A stretch of 64,000 bases of DNA. Origin: an uncultured Oscillospiraceae bacterium (lineage in GTDB: Bacteria; Bacillota; Clostridia; Oscillospirales; Oscillospiraceae). The notes beneath the pieces are model-generated. The model did no database searches, was not told where the DNA came from, and saw only the letters and a list, made by a program, of their open reading frames with translations. The position numbers were made by a program, and so were the translations under genes. The stretch spans positions 1-64,000 of the forward strand of contig CAKTJC010000015.1 in the NCBI GenBank assembly GCA_934567355.1. The letters are read 5' to 3'. Each line of letters begins with the position of its first letter. Position 1 is the first letter of the stretch. Shown here piece after piece: positions 33,954 through 43,134 of this stretch.

Positions 33954-34811
33954 ATGATTGAAAAGAAATTCAGCCCCAGCAAGATCGTGACCTATCTTGT
34001 GCTGACCCTGTGGGGGCTTACCACCGTCTATCCGTTTATCTGGGTCATCCTCAATTCCTTCCGCAAGAAGGGCTTGATCCTTTCGGATTCCTTCTCCATT
34101 CCCTTGGGTGAGGCATTTACGCTGGATAACTACAAGGTGGCAATGGAGCGCTCCGACTTTGGAAACGCCTACTTAAACTCCATCCTCATTTCCGGAACCG
34201 TCACCGTCGTGGTGGTGATTCTGGCGGGACTGGCGGCCTACGGCCTGTGCCGCTACCGCTTCCGCGGCCGTGCCATTTTGCAGAGCATGGTCATGGCGGG
34301 CATGATGTTCCCGGTGTTCTCAACCATTATTCCGGTGTTCCGCATGCAGGTCATCATGGGCGTTGCCGGTACCGGCAACCGCTGGCTGAGTCTGATTGCA
34401 ACCATTTTGCCCCAGATCGCGGGCAACCTCTGCTTTGCCATTATCATTCTCACCGGCTTTATCCAGTCGGTTCCCATCGAGCTGGAGGAAAGCGCCTACC
34501 TGGACGGCTGCAATGTGTTCCAGATTTTCTTCCGCATCATCGTCCCCGCGGCCAAATCCTCCTTTGCCACCGTCGCCATCTTCGCTTTCCTGTGGAGCTA
34601 TAACGATTTGTTTACCCAGTCCTTCTTCCTCCGCTATCCTCAGGAGCGTGCAATCACCGGCTTGCTCAACGAGATCAGCTCTCAGGCGGGTGTGAACTAT
34701 GGCCTGATGGCGTCGTCCGTGGTGCTCGTGGTCGTCCCTGTGCTCATCGTCTATATCTGCCTGCAAAAGCACATCATCAAGGGTCTGACTGCCGGTGCGG
34801 TGAAGGGTTGA
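33954..34811 (+). CDS. ABC sugar permease, MalG/UgpE type
   Basis: Protein of 285 aa, six helices. The N-terminus is followed by the family block YPFIWVILNSFRKKG, and the EAA loop is PIELEESAYLDGCNVFQIF. The ATG at 33954 follows GGAGAG with 13 bases after the upstream stop. The C-terminal KGLTAGAVKG is a typical ending for this family. Confidence 0.93.
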   Translation: MIEKKFSPSKIVTYLVLTLWGLTTVYPFIWVILNSFRKKGLILSDSFSIPLGEAFTLDNYKVAMERSDFGNAYLNSILISGTVTVVVVILAGLAAYGLCRYRFRGRAILQSMVMAGMMFPVFSTIIPVFRMQVIMGVAGTGNRWLSLIATILPQIAGNLCFAIIILTGFIQSVPIELEESAYLDGCNVFQIFFRIIVPAAKSSFATVAIFAFLWSYNDLFTQSFFLRYPQERAITGLLNEISSQAGVNYGLMASSVVLVVVPVLIVYICLQKHIIKGLTAGAVKG

Positions 34812-34836
34812 TTTTTTGAGGGGCGTAATGTATAAT
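34808..34836 (+). promoter_or_regulatory. promoter of the response-regulator gene
   Basis: TTGATT (34808-34813) overlaps the permease stop; 17 bp later is TATAAT (34831-34836), so the regulator can be made independently of the transporter. Confidence 0.7.
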
Positions 34837-34859
34837 TGCCCTACTGGGGGGCGATACAG

Positions 34860-35603
34860 ATGTACCGTGTTGTGCTGATTGACGACGAAAGCATTATTGT
34901 AGAGGGCCTGCGCAAGGTCGTGAAATGGGCGGATTATGGCTGCCAGGTGGTGTCCACTGCCAATGATGCTGCCTGCGGCGCAGATGCCATCCGCGCTTTT
35001 CATCCCCATATCCTGTTTACGGACATCCGTATGCCCGGCCAGAGTGGACTGACCATGCTTGCTGGACTTCGCAGTGAATTTCCTGATATGCAGGTGACGG
35101 TAATGACCGGCTACCGGGATTTTGCGTATGCCCAGGAGGCCATACGCTTAGGCGTATGCCGCTTTCTGCTCAAACCCACCAAAATGGATGAAATTAATGA
35201 GGCACTGCAAACAATGGTTGCCCGCCTGGAGAAGCTTCCCGCAGAGGAAGAAACGGAGGAGCAGGGGCAGACGACGGCCGGCAGCTTCATTGTCGATCAG
35301 GCCTGTGCCTACATGCAGTCCCATTACCGGGAAAAGCTGACCCTGCAGGCGGTGGCGGACTGCTGCTATGTTTCCCAGTGGCACCTTTCCAAGCTCCTGA
35401 ACCGCTACACGGAGAAGAGCTTTTATGACATTCTCAATGCCATCCGCATTCAAAAGGCCAAGGTGCTCTTAACTGACCCCAGCCTGAAAATCGGTGAGAT
35501 CGGCGAGATGGTCGGCTATGCCGACAATGCCCACTTTGCCCGTACCTTCAAAAAGCTGGAGGGCATGAGCGCCAACGAGTTCCGCAATACCCTGCATGTG
35601 TAA
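34860..35603 (+). CDS. response regulator, AraC family (YesN type)
   Basis: Protein of 247 aa. The receiver domain (1-120) has the acidic pocket LIDDE, phospho-acceptor Asp in LFTDIRMPG, and the switch Lys in FLLKPTK. The AraC-type double helix-turn-helix (about 150-247) has KLTLQAVADCCYVSQWHLSKL and GEIGEMVGYADNAHFARTFK. The linker is short compared with 350-500 aa YesN proteins. It should be phosphorylated by the LytS/YesM kinase upstream and activate the sugar locus. Confidence 0.92.
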   Translation: MYRVVLIDDESIIVEGLRKVVKWADYGCQVVSTANDAACGADAIRAFHPHILFTDIRMPGQSGLTMLAGLRSEFPDMQVTVMTGYRDFAYAQEAIRLGVCRFLLKPTKMDEINEALQTMVARLEKLPAEEETEEQGQTTAGSFIVDQACAYMQSHYREKLTLQAVADCCYVSQWHLSKLLNRYTEKSFYDILNAIRIQKAKVLLTDPSLKIGEIGEMVGYADNAHFARTFKKLEGMSANEFRNTLHV

Positions 35604-35616
35604 TTTTTCATTATGA

Positions 35617-35662
35617 AAGCTTCGGTGAAAACGCAATTTCTGCTTTCTCCGAAGCTTTTTTA
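35617..35662 (+). terminator. intrinsic terminator after the response regulator
   Basis: AAAGCTTCGG pairs with CCGAAGCTTT around a ~23-base loop that itself has partial complementarity (TGAAA/TTTCT); TTTTTT follows. Confidence 0.8.
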
Positions 35663-35668
35663 TTTCCT

Positions 35669-35696
35669 TGACAGCCAACTGGCGCTGCGTATAATG
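35669..35696 (+). promoter_or_regulatory. sigma-A promoter of the GNAT gene
   Basis: TTGACA (35669-35674), 16 bp, TATAAT (35691-35696), 30 bases before the start codon. Confidence 0.8.
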
Positions 35697-35726
35697 AAAG
35701 GGGATGAAGAAGGGAAGTGCATACCA

Positions 35727-36143
35727 ATGGAACACCTGACGATAAAATATAACGAGCTGACCGCCGAGGAATTCATCGGACTGTGGGAATCGGTGTGGGG
35801 CGATGGGCCGAGCCTTGAGCAGACGAGGCTGGCGCTGTCGCACACGCTTTTCCGCATTTCCGTGTTTGACGGTGAAAAAATCATTGCCATGGCGCGGATG
35901 TTGGGGGACATGGGGCTGGACTATTACATCAAGGATGTGGTGGTGCGCCCGGAGTATCAGCACCGCGGTATCGGCAGAAGGATGCTTCAGGAGCTGCTGA
36001 AATTCATCAATGACAACGGTATCCCCGGTACAGGCGTCTTCGTGGAGCTCACGGCGGAGCCGGACAAGGCACCGTTTTACCGGAAGCTAGGCTTTGATTC
36101 CAGCGAGGCCATCCGTTTGAAAATGATGAAGCCAATAGAATAA
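35727..36143 (+). CDS. GNAT family N-acetyltransferase
   Basis: Protein of 138 aa with the acetyl-CoA-binding motif VVVRPEYQHRGIGRRMLQEL (motif A, R/Q-x-x-G-x-G/A as QHRGIG) and the late FYRKLGF motif. MARMLGDMGLDYYIKDV forms the central strand pair. The ATG at 35727 lies downstream of a good promoter; an ATG at 35697 overlaps the expected transcription start. The substrate, an amine on a small molecule or protein, is unknown. Confidence 0.88.
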   Translation: MEHLTIKYNELTAEEFIGLWESVWGDGPSLEQTRLALSHTLFRISVFDGEKIIAMARMLGDMGLDYYIKDVVVRPEYQHRGIGRRMLQELLKFINDNGIPGTGVFVELTAEPDKAPFYRKLGFDSSEAIRLKMMKPIE

Positions 36144-36155
36144 CCCGCGGTATGT

Positions 36156-36200
36156 GCAATGCGGCTGACCGTCCGGCGGTTGGCCGCATTGCTGCGCTTT
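36156..36200 (+). terminator. intrinsic terminator before smc
   Basis: GCAATGCGGC-T-GACCG pairs with GCGGTTGGCCGCATTGC; TGCGCTTTT follows. It ends the GNAT transcript. Confidence 0.75.
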
Positions 36201-36283
36201 TGCACCGTATGGAGGCCGGGGGGAGCGGAGGCGCGCCCTAAGGGCAACGATTTCTCAATTCGAAAAGAAAACAAAAGAAAAAC

Positions 36284-36312
36284 TTGCAATTCCTACGGTT
36301 TCCAGATATAAT
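36284..36312 (+). promoter_or_regulatory. sigma-A promoter of the smc operon
   Basis: TTGCAA (36284-36289), 17 bp, TATAAT (36307-36312), 39 bases before the GTG start of smc. Confidence 0.75.
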
Positions 36313-36351
36313 AAACTGATGTTTTATGATTATTGAGCAAGAGGTTTTGAA

Positions 36352-39300
36352 GTGTATCTAAAATCTTTGGAATTGCAGGGCTTCAAGTCCTTCCCGGATA
36401 AGACCCTGATTCGGTTCGGCGACGATATTACCGCCATTGTCGGCCCCAACGGCTCCGGAAAATCGAATATTTCCGATGCCATTTTGTGGGTTTTGGGTGA
36501 GCAGAGCACCAAAACCCTCCGGGGTGCGAAGATGGAGGACGTGATCTTCGGCGGCACCCAGAAGCGCAGTGCTGTGGGCTTTGCCGAAGCGACTCTGACG
36601 CTGGACAATACCGACCGGGCGCTGGCTTATGATGCCGACGAGGTGATGGTCACCCGCCGCTATTACCGCAGCGGGGACGGAGAATACTATATCAACAAGC
36701 AGTCCGCCCGACTCAAAGACATTAACGAGCTGTTTATGGACACCGGCCTGGGCCGGGAGGGCTATTCCAACATCGGTCAGGGACGTATCGATGAAATCCT
36801 GTCCCTGAAAAGCAACGACCGCCGGGAAATCTTCGAGGAGGCCGCCGGTATTTCCAAATACCGCCACCGCAAGGAGGAAACCGAACGCAAGCTGGCGCAG
36901 ACGGAGGACAATCTGCTGCGCATCGGCGACAAGGTTTCGGAGCTGGAGCTCCAGCTGGAGCCGCTGAAGGTGCAGTCTGAAAAGGCCAGAAAATATCTGG
37001 AGCTGAAGGATGAGCTCAAGGGGGTGGAGGTCGCCGTATGGCTGGACAGCCTGGATAAACTCTCTGCCGCCGCAAAAAAGGCGGAGGAGGACTACGCCTC
37101 CGCGTCCTTTGTTCTGCAGCAGGCGCACGATGAGCTGGACAGGCTCTATGCCCAGGCGGAGGAGCTGGGTACCTCTCTGCGCCAGAAGGACGGTGACCTG
37201 GAAACCCTTCGGGTCAAGGTAAATATGTTCCAGTCCACCCACCAGCAGCTGGACGGCCAGATGGCCGTGCTGCGGGGCAATGTTGAAAACAACAATGCCA
37301 ATGTGGCAAGAATTGAAGAAGAGCTGAAGGGGCAGGAGGATCGCTCCGGCGGCATCGTCGCGCAGATCACCCAGGCGGAGGCCAGAATTGCCGAGATCGA
37401 TGCGGATATATCCGCCAAAAGCCGGCAGCTCGACCAGCTGAAATTGCAGCTTGCTGCCATGACCGCCAACGCCCAGGGCATGACAAAGCGTTTTTTGGAG
37501 CTGCGCGGGCAGGAATCCACCCTGGCTGCCGATATTGCGGGCAGAGAGGCGGATGTGCGCGGTCTGGAGGAGAGCATCAGCCAGAATTCCCAGCGCCTGG
37601 AGCAGCTGAGCGGCGACCTGTCCTCCGGCGAGACCCGGCTTGCGGATGCGCGCAGCTCCCTGACGCAGGCACAGAAGCAGCTCAAAGAGGCACAGGAGCA
37701 GGTCACTGCCGCCAATAATACCATTGCAGGCTATTCCCTGCGCCAGTCCTCCCGGGCAAAGCGGGTAGAAGATGCCCAGCAGAATCTGCGGGAGCTCACC
37801 GGCAAGCTGGATTCCGTTACCGCCAGGGCGAGGGTATTTCGCGCCATGGAGCGGGATTTTGAAAATTACCAGAAATCCGTCCGGATGGTCATGCAGGAGG
37901 CAGAGCGGGGCAGACTTCGCAATGTCCACGGCCCTGTGTCCCGCCTGATCCGCACCGAGGATGAATATACCGTCGCCGTGGAGATCGGCCTGGGCGCAGC
38001 TATGCAGCAGATCGTAGTGGGCAGCGAGGCTGATGGCAAGGCCGCCATTTCCTTCCTGAAGCGCACCGGCGGAGGCCGGGCAACCTTCCTGCCCCTGACG
38101 GGCATCCAAGGAAGGGTGCTCCAGGAGTCCGGGCTGGAAAGCTGCCGTGGCTTTGTGGGCATCGCGTCCAGTCTGGTCAGCTGCGATAAGACCTATCGCG
38201 GCATTGTGGAAAACCTGCTGGGCAGAACCGTCATTGTTCAGGATATGGACGCCGCCATCTCCATGGCGCAGAAGTACCACAGCCGCTTTAAGATCGTCAC
38301 CTTGGACGGCCAGGTCATGAACCCCGGCGGCTCCATGACCGGCGGTTCCGTGAATAAGGAATCCGGCATTCTTTCCCGCGCCAACGAGCTGGAGAAGCTG
38401 ACGGCACAGGAAAAGCAGCTGCAAAATGACATTCTGGTTGCCCAGGCGGAGCAGACCGAGGCGAAGCGCCAGTATGACCAGGTGGAATTCCAGCTTTCCG
38501 CCGCCCGCGACCAGCTCAGAGAGGCAGAGGATCAGGTGCTTCGCCTGCAGGGGCAGGAGAAGCAGTACCAGGTGATGGTGGACGCCATCACCGAGGCGGA
38601 GCAGTCCGCCCGCCGGGAGCAGGAGAGCCTGCAGGCACGCACCCAGACCGACCGGGAGCGTTGTGCCGGACAGCGGGCAAAGCTTACCGTGCTCAGCCAG
38701 CAACTGACCCAGTGCCGCAGTACGCTTGCCCAATTGGAGGGCAGCCAGACCGAGACGGTGGATGCCACCGCTTCCATTAACGAACAGATCACCACGCTGA
38801 AAACCGAGTCCGCCGCCCTGGATGCCGAGCGGGGCACCGCCCTTTCCCACATCGAGGATTTGAAGAATCTGCGTACCGCCATGGAGGGCGACCGGGAAAA
38901 GAAGCTTGCCCTGGCAGATTCCATCCGCGCGGATACCGACCGGTTAAATGGCCAGATCACGGAGCTCCTGACCCGCCAGCAGGAAAACGATGCACAGGCG
39001 CAGCAGATGAATACCCAAATGGAGGCGGCGATTGCCGACCGGGCGAAAACCGAGGCAGCCAAGACCCTATCCGAGCGGGAAGCACAGGAAAAGAGCAAGG
39101 ATATTCTGAATATGGAGCGCGCCTGCGCCCTGCTGGAGCAGAAGAAGGTCACCTCCGCCATGGAGGAAAAGCAGATCATCGATAAGCTGTGGGATTCCTA
39201 CGGCCTGACACCCAGCACCGCCAGGGAATTCCGGGGCGAGATCGAAACCATTGCTGCCGGAAACCGCCGCATCGGTGAGCTGAAGCGGAAGATCGCCGCC

Positions 39301-39924
39301 CTGGGCACGCCCAATCTGGGCGCCATTGAGGAATACGCCCGGGTAAACGAGCGCTATACGTATCTTGCTGCCCAGCGGGACGACGTGCTCACCTCCAAGC
39401 GGGAGCTGGAGGGCATCATCCGGGATATTACTAAAGAGATGACCACGATTTTCGTCACCGAATTTCAGAAGATCGACCATTATTTCGGCGAGGTCTTCGC
39501 GGAGATGTTCGGCGGCGGCAAGGGGCAGCTGATTTTGGAGGATCCCGAAAATCCGCTGACCTGCGGCATCGAAATTCGGGTGCAGCCCCCCGGAAAGCAG
39601 GTCAAGACCATCACGCTGCTCTCCGGCGGCGAAAAGGCATTCGTGGCGACGGCGCTTTACTTCTCCATCCTGAAGGTGCGCCCCACGCCCTTCTGCCTGC
39701 TCGACGAGATCGACGCCGCCCTGGACGACCGCAACGTGGAGCGCTTCGCCCACTATATGCATAACCTCAGCCAAAAGACCCAGTTCATCGTCATTACCCA
39801 CCGCCGCGGCACCATGGAGGCATCCAATGTGCTCTACGGCGTCACCATGCAGGAGCAGGGCGTTTCCACCCTGCTGCGGCTGGATTTGAACCAGATGACC
39901 GAGATGCTGGGAATTGGAGAATAA
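36352..39924 (+). CDS. smc: chromosome segregation SMC ATPase
   Basis: Protein of 1190 aa, full length for bacterial SMC. Walker A GPNGSGKSN is near residue 32; the R-loop/Q-loop region VLGEQSTKTLRG follows; a first coiled coil runs to about 500, then the Gly-rich hinge (about 505-650, with GSMTGGSVNKESG at its end) and a second coiled coil. The C-terminal head has LLSGGEKAFVATAL and Walker B FCLLDEIDAALDD. It condenses and segregates the chromosome with ScpAB. The start is GTG at 36352. ftsY follows by 18 bases, an arrangement seen in many Firmicutes. Confidence 0.96.
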   Translation: MYLKSLELQGFKSFPDKTLIRFGDDITAIVGPNGSGKSNISDAILWVLGEQSTKTLRGAKMEDVIFGGTQKRSAVGFAEATLTLDNTDRALAYDADEVMVTRRYYRSGDGEYYINKQSARLKDINELFMDTGLGREGYSNIGQGRIDEILSLKSNDRREIFEEAAGISKYRHRKEETERKLAQTEDNLLRIGDKVSELELQLEPLKVQSEKARKYLELKDELKGVEVAVWLDSLDKLSAAAKKAEEDYASASFVLQQAHDELDRLYAQAEELGTSLRQKDGDLETLRVKVNMFQSTHQQLDGQMAVLRGNVENNNANVARIEEELKGQEDRSGGIVAQITQAEARIAEIDADISAKSRQLDQLKLQLAAMTANAQGMTKRFLELRGQESTLAADIAGREADVRGLEESISQNSQRLEQLSGDLSSGETRLADARSSLTQAQKQLKEAQEQVTAANNTIAGYSLRQSSRAKRVEDAQQNLRELTGKLDSVTARARVFRAMERDFENYQKSVRMVMQEAERGRLRNVHGPVSRLIRTEDEYTVAVEIGLGAAMQQIVVGSEADGKAAISFLKRTGGGRATFLPLTGIQGRVLQESGLESCRGFVGIASSLVSCDKTYRGIVENLLGRTVIVQDMDAAISMAQKYHSRFKIVTLDGQVMNPGGSMTGGSVNKESGILSRANELEKLTAQEKQLQNDILVAQAEQTEAKRQYDQVEFQLSAARDQLREAEDQVLRLQGQEKQYQVMVDAITEAEQSARREQESLQARTQTDRERCAGQRAKLTVLSQQLTQCRSTLAQLEGSQTETVDATASINEQITTLKTESAALDAERGTALSHIEDLKNLRTAMEGDREKKLALADSIRADTDRLNGQITELLTRQQENDAQAQQMNTQMEAAIADRAKTEAAKTLSEREAQEKSKDILNMERACALLEQKKVTSAMEEKQIIDKLWDSYGLTPSTAREFRGEIETIAAGNRRIGELKRKIAALGTPNLGAIEEYARVNERYTYLAAQRDDVLTSKRELEGIIRDITKEMTTIFVTEFQKIDHYFGEVFAEMFGGGKGQLILEDPENPLTCGIEIRVQPPGKQVKTITLLSGGEKAFVATALYFSILKVRPTPFCLLDEIDAALDDRNVERFAHYMHNLSQKTQFIVITHRRGTMEASNVLYGVTMQEQGVSTLLRLDLNQMTEMLGIGE

Positions 39925-39942
39925 ACCGAAAGGAAAAAGAAA

Positions 39943-40845
39943 ATGGGATTTTTTGATAAGATCAAAAAAGGGCTGGCAAAGACCAGAGAGGCCATCACCG
40001 AAACCTGGAATGATGTTTTCTCCGCCTCCGAGCTGGATGATGATTTCTATGACGAGCTGGAGGAGAGCCTGATTCTGGCCGACCTGGGCGTGGAAACTGC
40101 CGGGAAGGCCACCGAGCGTCTGCGCAAAGCCGTATCCAGCCGCCACATCCGCCAGGCGGACGAGGCGCGGGAGGCGCTGCAGGAGATCCTGGTGGACATG
40201 CTGAATGTGGGCAGCAGCGAGCTGAACCTGAAAACGCTGCCCAGCGTGATTCTGGTCATCGGCGTCAACGGCGTGGGCAAGACCACCACCATCGGCAAAA
40301 TTGCCAAGGCACAGGTACAGGCCGGGAAAAAGGTGATGCTGGTGGCAGCGGATACCTTCCGTGCCGCCGCCGCCGATCAGCTGGAAATTTGGGCAGAGCG
40401 CAGCGGCGCTTCCATCGTCCGCCAGCATGAGGGTGCCGACCCTGCCTCCGTGGTGTACGACGGCATCCAGTCCGCGTTGGCGAAGGATTCCGATGTTATC
40501 ATCATCGATACCGCCGGGCGGCTGCACAACAAGGTCAATCTGATGAACGAGCTGAATAAGATCCGCCGCATCATCGACCGGGAGCTGCCCAGAGCCTCCA
40601 AGGAGGTCCTGCTGGTGCTGGACGGCACCACGGGTCAGAACGGCCTGATCCAGGCAAAGCAGTTCAAGGAAATTGCAGGCGTCACCGCCATTGCGCTGAC
40701 CAAGCTGGACGGCACCGCCAAGGGCGGCATCGTCATTGCCGTGGCGGATGTGCTTCAGATCCCCGTGAAATTCATCGGCGTGGGCGAAAAGGAAGACGAC
40801 CTGATGCCCTTCGTCGCCGAGGATTTCGTAAAGGCGCTGTTTTAA
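39943..40845 (+). CDS. ftsY: signal recognition particle receptor FtsY
   Basis: SRP-type GTPase of 300 aa with a short N-domain (no acidic A-domain). GTPase motifs are GVNGVGKTTTIGKIA (G1), DTFRAAAADQL (G2/IBD), DTAGRLHNKVNLMNEL (G3), TKLDGTAKGG (G4) and the ending GVGEKEDDLMPF. It docks SRP-ribosome complexes at the membrane. Confidence 0.97.
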   Translation: MGFFDKIKKGLAKTREAITETWNDVFSASELDDDFYDELEESLILADLGVETAGKATERLRKAVSSRHIRQADEAREALQEILVDMLNVGSSELNLKTLPSVILVIGVNGVGKTTTIGKIAKAQVQAGKKVMLVAADTFRAAAADQLEIWAERSGASIVRQHEGADPASVVYDGIQSALAKDSDVIIIDTAGRLHNKVNLMNELNKIRRIIDRELPRASKEVLLVLDGTTGQNGLIQAKQFKEIAGVTAIALTKLDGTAKGGIVIAVADVLQIPVKFIGVGEKEDDLMPFVAEDFVKALF

Positions 40846-40854
40846 GGAGAAGCA

Positions 40855-41460
40855 ATGAAAGTCGTATTGGCAAGCAAGAATAAACACAAGCTGGAAGAGA
40901 TCAGTCAGATCACCCGAAAATTCGGTATGGAGCTGGTGCTGGAATCCGACCTGGGCGTGGATATTGACGTGGAGGAAACCGGCTCCACCTTTGAAGAGAA
41001 TTCCTTTTTGAAGGCAGATGCCGTGATGAAGGCCACCGGGCTGCCCGCGCTGGCAGACGATTCCGGCATCACGGTGGATGCCCTGAACGGCGAGCCGGGC
41101 ATCTATTCCGCCCGCTATGGCTTCGATGAAAGCCTGGACGACTGGGGACGGCTCCAGCTGCTGCTGAAGAATACGGAGCAGGTGCCGGATGACCGGCGTC
41201 AGGCAAAATTCGTCTGCGTGATCACCATGGTGACGCCGGACGGTCAGACCATCCAGGCCAGAGGCGAGGTGCACGGCATGCTGCTGCGCGCTCCCGCCGG
41301 TCAGGGCGGATTTGGCTACGACCCCATTTTCTATTATCCGCCCCTGGGCAAATCCCTTGCCGAGGTGACGGCGGAGGAAAAGAACCAGGTATCCCATCGG
41401 GCAAACGCACTCAAGGTGTTTTATGAAAAGCTGAAGGAGGCAGGCTATGCTGACAAGTAA
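40855..41460 (+). CDS. rdgB: XTP/dITP diphosphatase
   Basis: Protein of 201 aa of the HAM1/RdgB family. It removes non-canonical purine triphosphates such as XTP and dITP. SKNKHKLEEI at the N-terminus, LADDSGITVDALNG (metal-binding Asp) and GFGYDPIFYYP are the key blocks, and VSHRANAL near the end binds the base. It overlaps the yhbY start by 14 bases. Confidence 0.96.
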   Translation: MKVVLASKNKHKLEEISQITRKFGMELVLESDLGVDIDVEETGSTFEENSFLKADAVMKATGLPALADDSGITVDALNGEPGIYSARYGFDESLDDWGRLQLLLKNTEQVPDDRRQAKFVCVITMVTPDGQTIQARGEVHGMLLRAPAGQGGFGYDPIFYYPPLGKSLAEVTAEEKNQVSHRANALKVFYEKLKEAGYADK

Positions 41461-41920
41461 AGAACGGGCAGAGCTTCGCGCCCAGTCCAATCCCATCGAG
41501 ACGACTCTGATGGTGGGCAAAAGCGGCGTGACGGAGGCGGTGATCGCCGAGGCGGAGAACCTGCTCACCGCCAGAGAACTGGTCAAGGGAAAGGTGCTCG
41601 AGGGTGCGCTCCTGTCCCCCAGGGAGGTCAGCGACGCCATCTGCGAGGCAACCGGCGCGGAGGGAATTGCCTGCGTCGGCTCGAAATTCGTTATCTACCG
41701 CTTCAGCGAGAAGTGCCAGCAGGAGCGCAATCAATCCGGCCGCGCCAAGCGGAAGGCGACCCCCGTCAGCAAGTCCGACCCGGTGCGCAAGGGCATCCGT
41801 GCCCGCCGTCAGGCGGAGAAAAAGGTGCGGGAGCAGCGCAATGCCTATTTCCGGGAGCAGGCCATCGAAAAGGCCATCGAACGCGACCGGGAAAAGCAGC
41901 TTCGCCAAAGAGAGAAATAA
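41447..41920 (+). CDS. yhbY: CRS1-YhbY RNA-binding protein
   Basis: Protein of 157 aa. The KH-like CRS1-YhbY domain fills about 1-97, with the GxxG-type loop in MVGKSGVTEAVI and the ending VGSKFVIYRFS. The remaining ~60 residues are a highly basic Arg/Lys/Glu-rich helix, an extension beyond the ~97 aa of E. coli YhbY. The family associates with pre-50S ribosomal particles. Confidence 0.9.
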   Translation: MLTSKERAELRAQSNPIETTLMVGKSGVTEAVIAEAENLLTARELVKGKVLEGALLSPREVSDAICEATGAEGIACVGSKFVIYRFSEKCQQERNQSGRAKRKATPVSKSDPVRKGIRARRQAEKKVREQRNAYFREQAIEKAIERDREKQLRQREK

Positions 41921-41942
41921 TTGAACGCGGGGAGGGCAGGTT

Positions 41943-43121
41943 ATGCAGCATATCGGTATTTTCGGCGGAAGCTTCAATCCGCCGCACATCGGCCATATCC
42001 GGGCGGCGCAGAGCGCCGCGCAGATGCTGGGACTGACAAAGGTGCTGCTGGTTCCTGCCTGCCAGGTTCCCCATAAGGAGCCGTCCGCCGGCGACCCTGC
42101 GCCGCACCAGCGCCTGGAAATGGTGCGCCTGGCGGCTGCATCCCATCCGCTGCTGGAGGTATCGGATCTGGAGATCCGCCGGGAGGGCAGGAGCTATACC
42201 TGGGATACCATCCAGGCGCTGCGCGCGCAGTATCCGGAGGCGGAGTTTACGCTGCTTTTGGGCTCCGATATGTTCTGCGGCTTCGGCCAGTGGATTCACG
42301 CGGAGGAAATCAGCCGGGAGGCGAAGCTGGCTGTCCTCTCCCGCGGCGAGAAACGGGAGCAGCAGGAGATCGCGTCCGCGGCGGCGTCGCTGAATGCCCG
42401 GGGCGTTCGGGTGACGGTGGTGCCGAATCCCGTCACGGAAATTTCCTCCACCCAGGTTCGCCGCCTGCTGGCCTTCGGCTGCGGGGATGAATTCCTGCCC
42501 GAAGGCGTGGCGGAGTACATCCATGAAAACAAGCTCTATGATACGGCGGCAAACTGGGAGCACCTGCCCATGGAGCAGCTGGAGCCCATTGTGATCCGGC
42601 TCCTGAATCCCAACCGGGTACGCCATGTGCTGGGCTGCCGGGATACCTGCGTGGCTCTGGCAGAAAAATGGGGCGCAGACGTGACGGACGCCGCCCGCGC
42701 CGGGATCCTGCACGACATTACAAAGGCGCTGGACGGTCCCCTCCAGTTGACATTGTGCAGGGCTTATGGTAGAATTTTAGACGATTTTTCCAGGAAATAC
42801 CCCAAAACCCTCCATGCACTCACCGGGAGCCTGGTTGCCCAGCGAATTTTCGGAGAAAATGAGCATGTGGTGTCCGCCATCCGCAGCCATACCACCGGGA
42901 AGCCCAATATGAACTTGCTGGAAACCATCGTTTATGTGGCGGATTATATGGAGCCCAACCGGGATTTCCCCGGCGTGGAGCAGCTGCGTGCCCTTGCTTT
43001 TTCAGATCTGCGGGGGGCGCTGAAACTGGGGCTGGAAATGACACTGGAGCACCTGAAAAACCAGGGCTGCGAGGTCTCCCCGGAATCCAGGGCTGCCCTT
43101 GATTACTTGAATCGCTCTTAA
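41943..43121 (+). CDS. nadD: fused nicotinate-nucleotide adenylyltransferase (NadD) and HD-domain YqeK hydrolase
   Basis: Protein of 392 aa joining two usually separate enzymes. Residues 1-198 are NadD, with GGSFNPPHIGH (8-18) for ATP binding and ISSTQVR (168-174); it makes deamido-NAD from NaMN. Residues ~212-392 are YqeK, an HD hydrolase of diadenosine tetraphosphate; HD is H257-D258, with H291, H316 and D334 as further likely ligands. In Bacillus nadD, yqeK and rsfS are neighbours, and here rsfS follows directly, so the fusion replaced a gene pair. Confidence 0.93.
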   Translation: MQHIGIFGGSFNPPHIGHIRAAQSAAQMLGLTKVLLVPACQVPHKEPSAGDPAPHQRLEMVRLAAASHPLLEVSDLEIRREGRSYTWDTIQALRAQYPEAEFTLLLGSDMFCGFGQWIHAEEISREAKLAVLSRGEKREQQEIASAAASLNARGVRVTVVPNPVTEISSTQVRRLLAFGCGDEFLPEGVAEYIHENKLYDTAANWEHLPMEQLEPIVIRLLNPNRVRHVLGCRDTCVALAEKWGADVTDAARAGILHDITKALDGPLQLTLCRAYGRILDDFSRKYPKTLHALTGSLVAQRIFGENEHVVSAIRSHTTGKPNMNLLETIVYVADYMEPNRDFPGVEQLRALAFSDLRGALKLGLEMTLEHLKNQGCEVSPESRAALDYLNRS

Positions 43122-43134
43122 GGAGAGAATGCGA

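Noticed and set aside
36358..38850. Minus-strand frame of 830 codons opposite smc
   Set aside because: Leu/Gly/His-rich with no domain, and smc is intact on the other strand.
39067..41640. Minus-strand frame of 857 codons opposite smc, ftsY and rdgB
   Set aside because: It spans several real genes and has no family signature.
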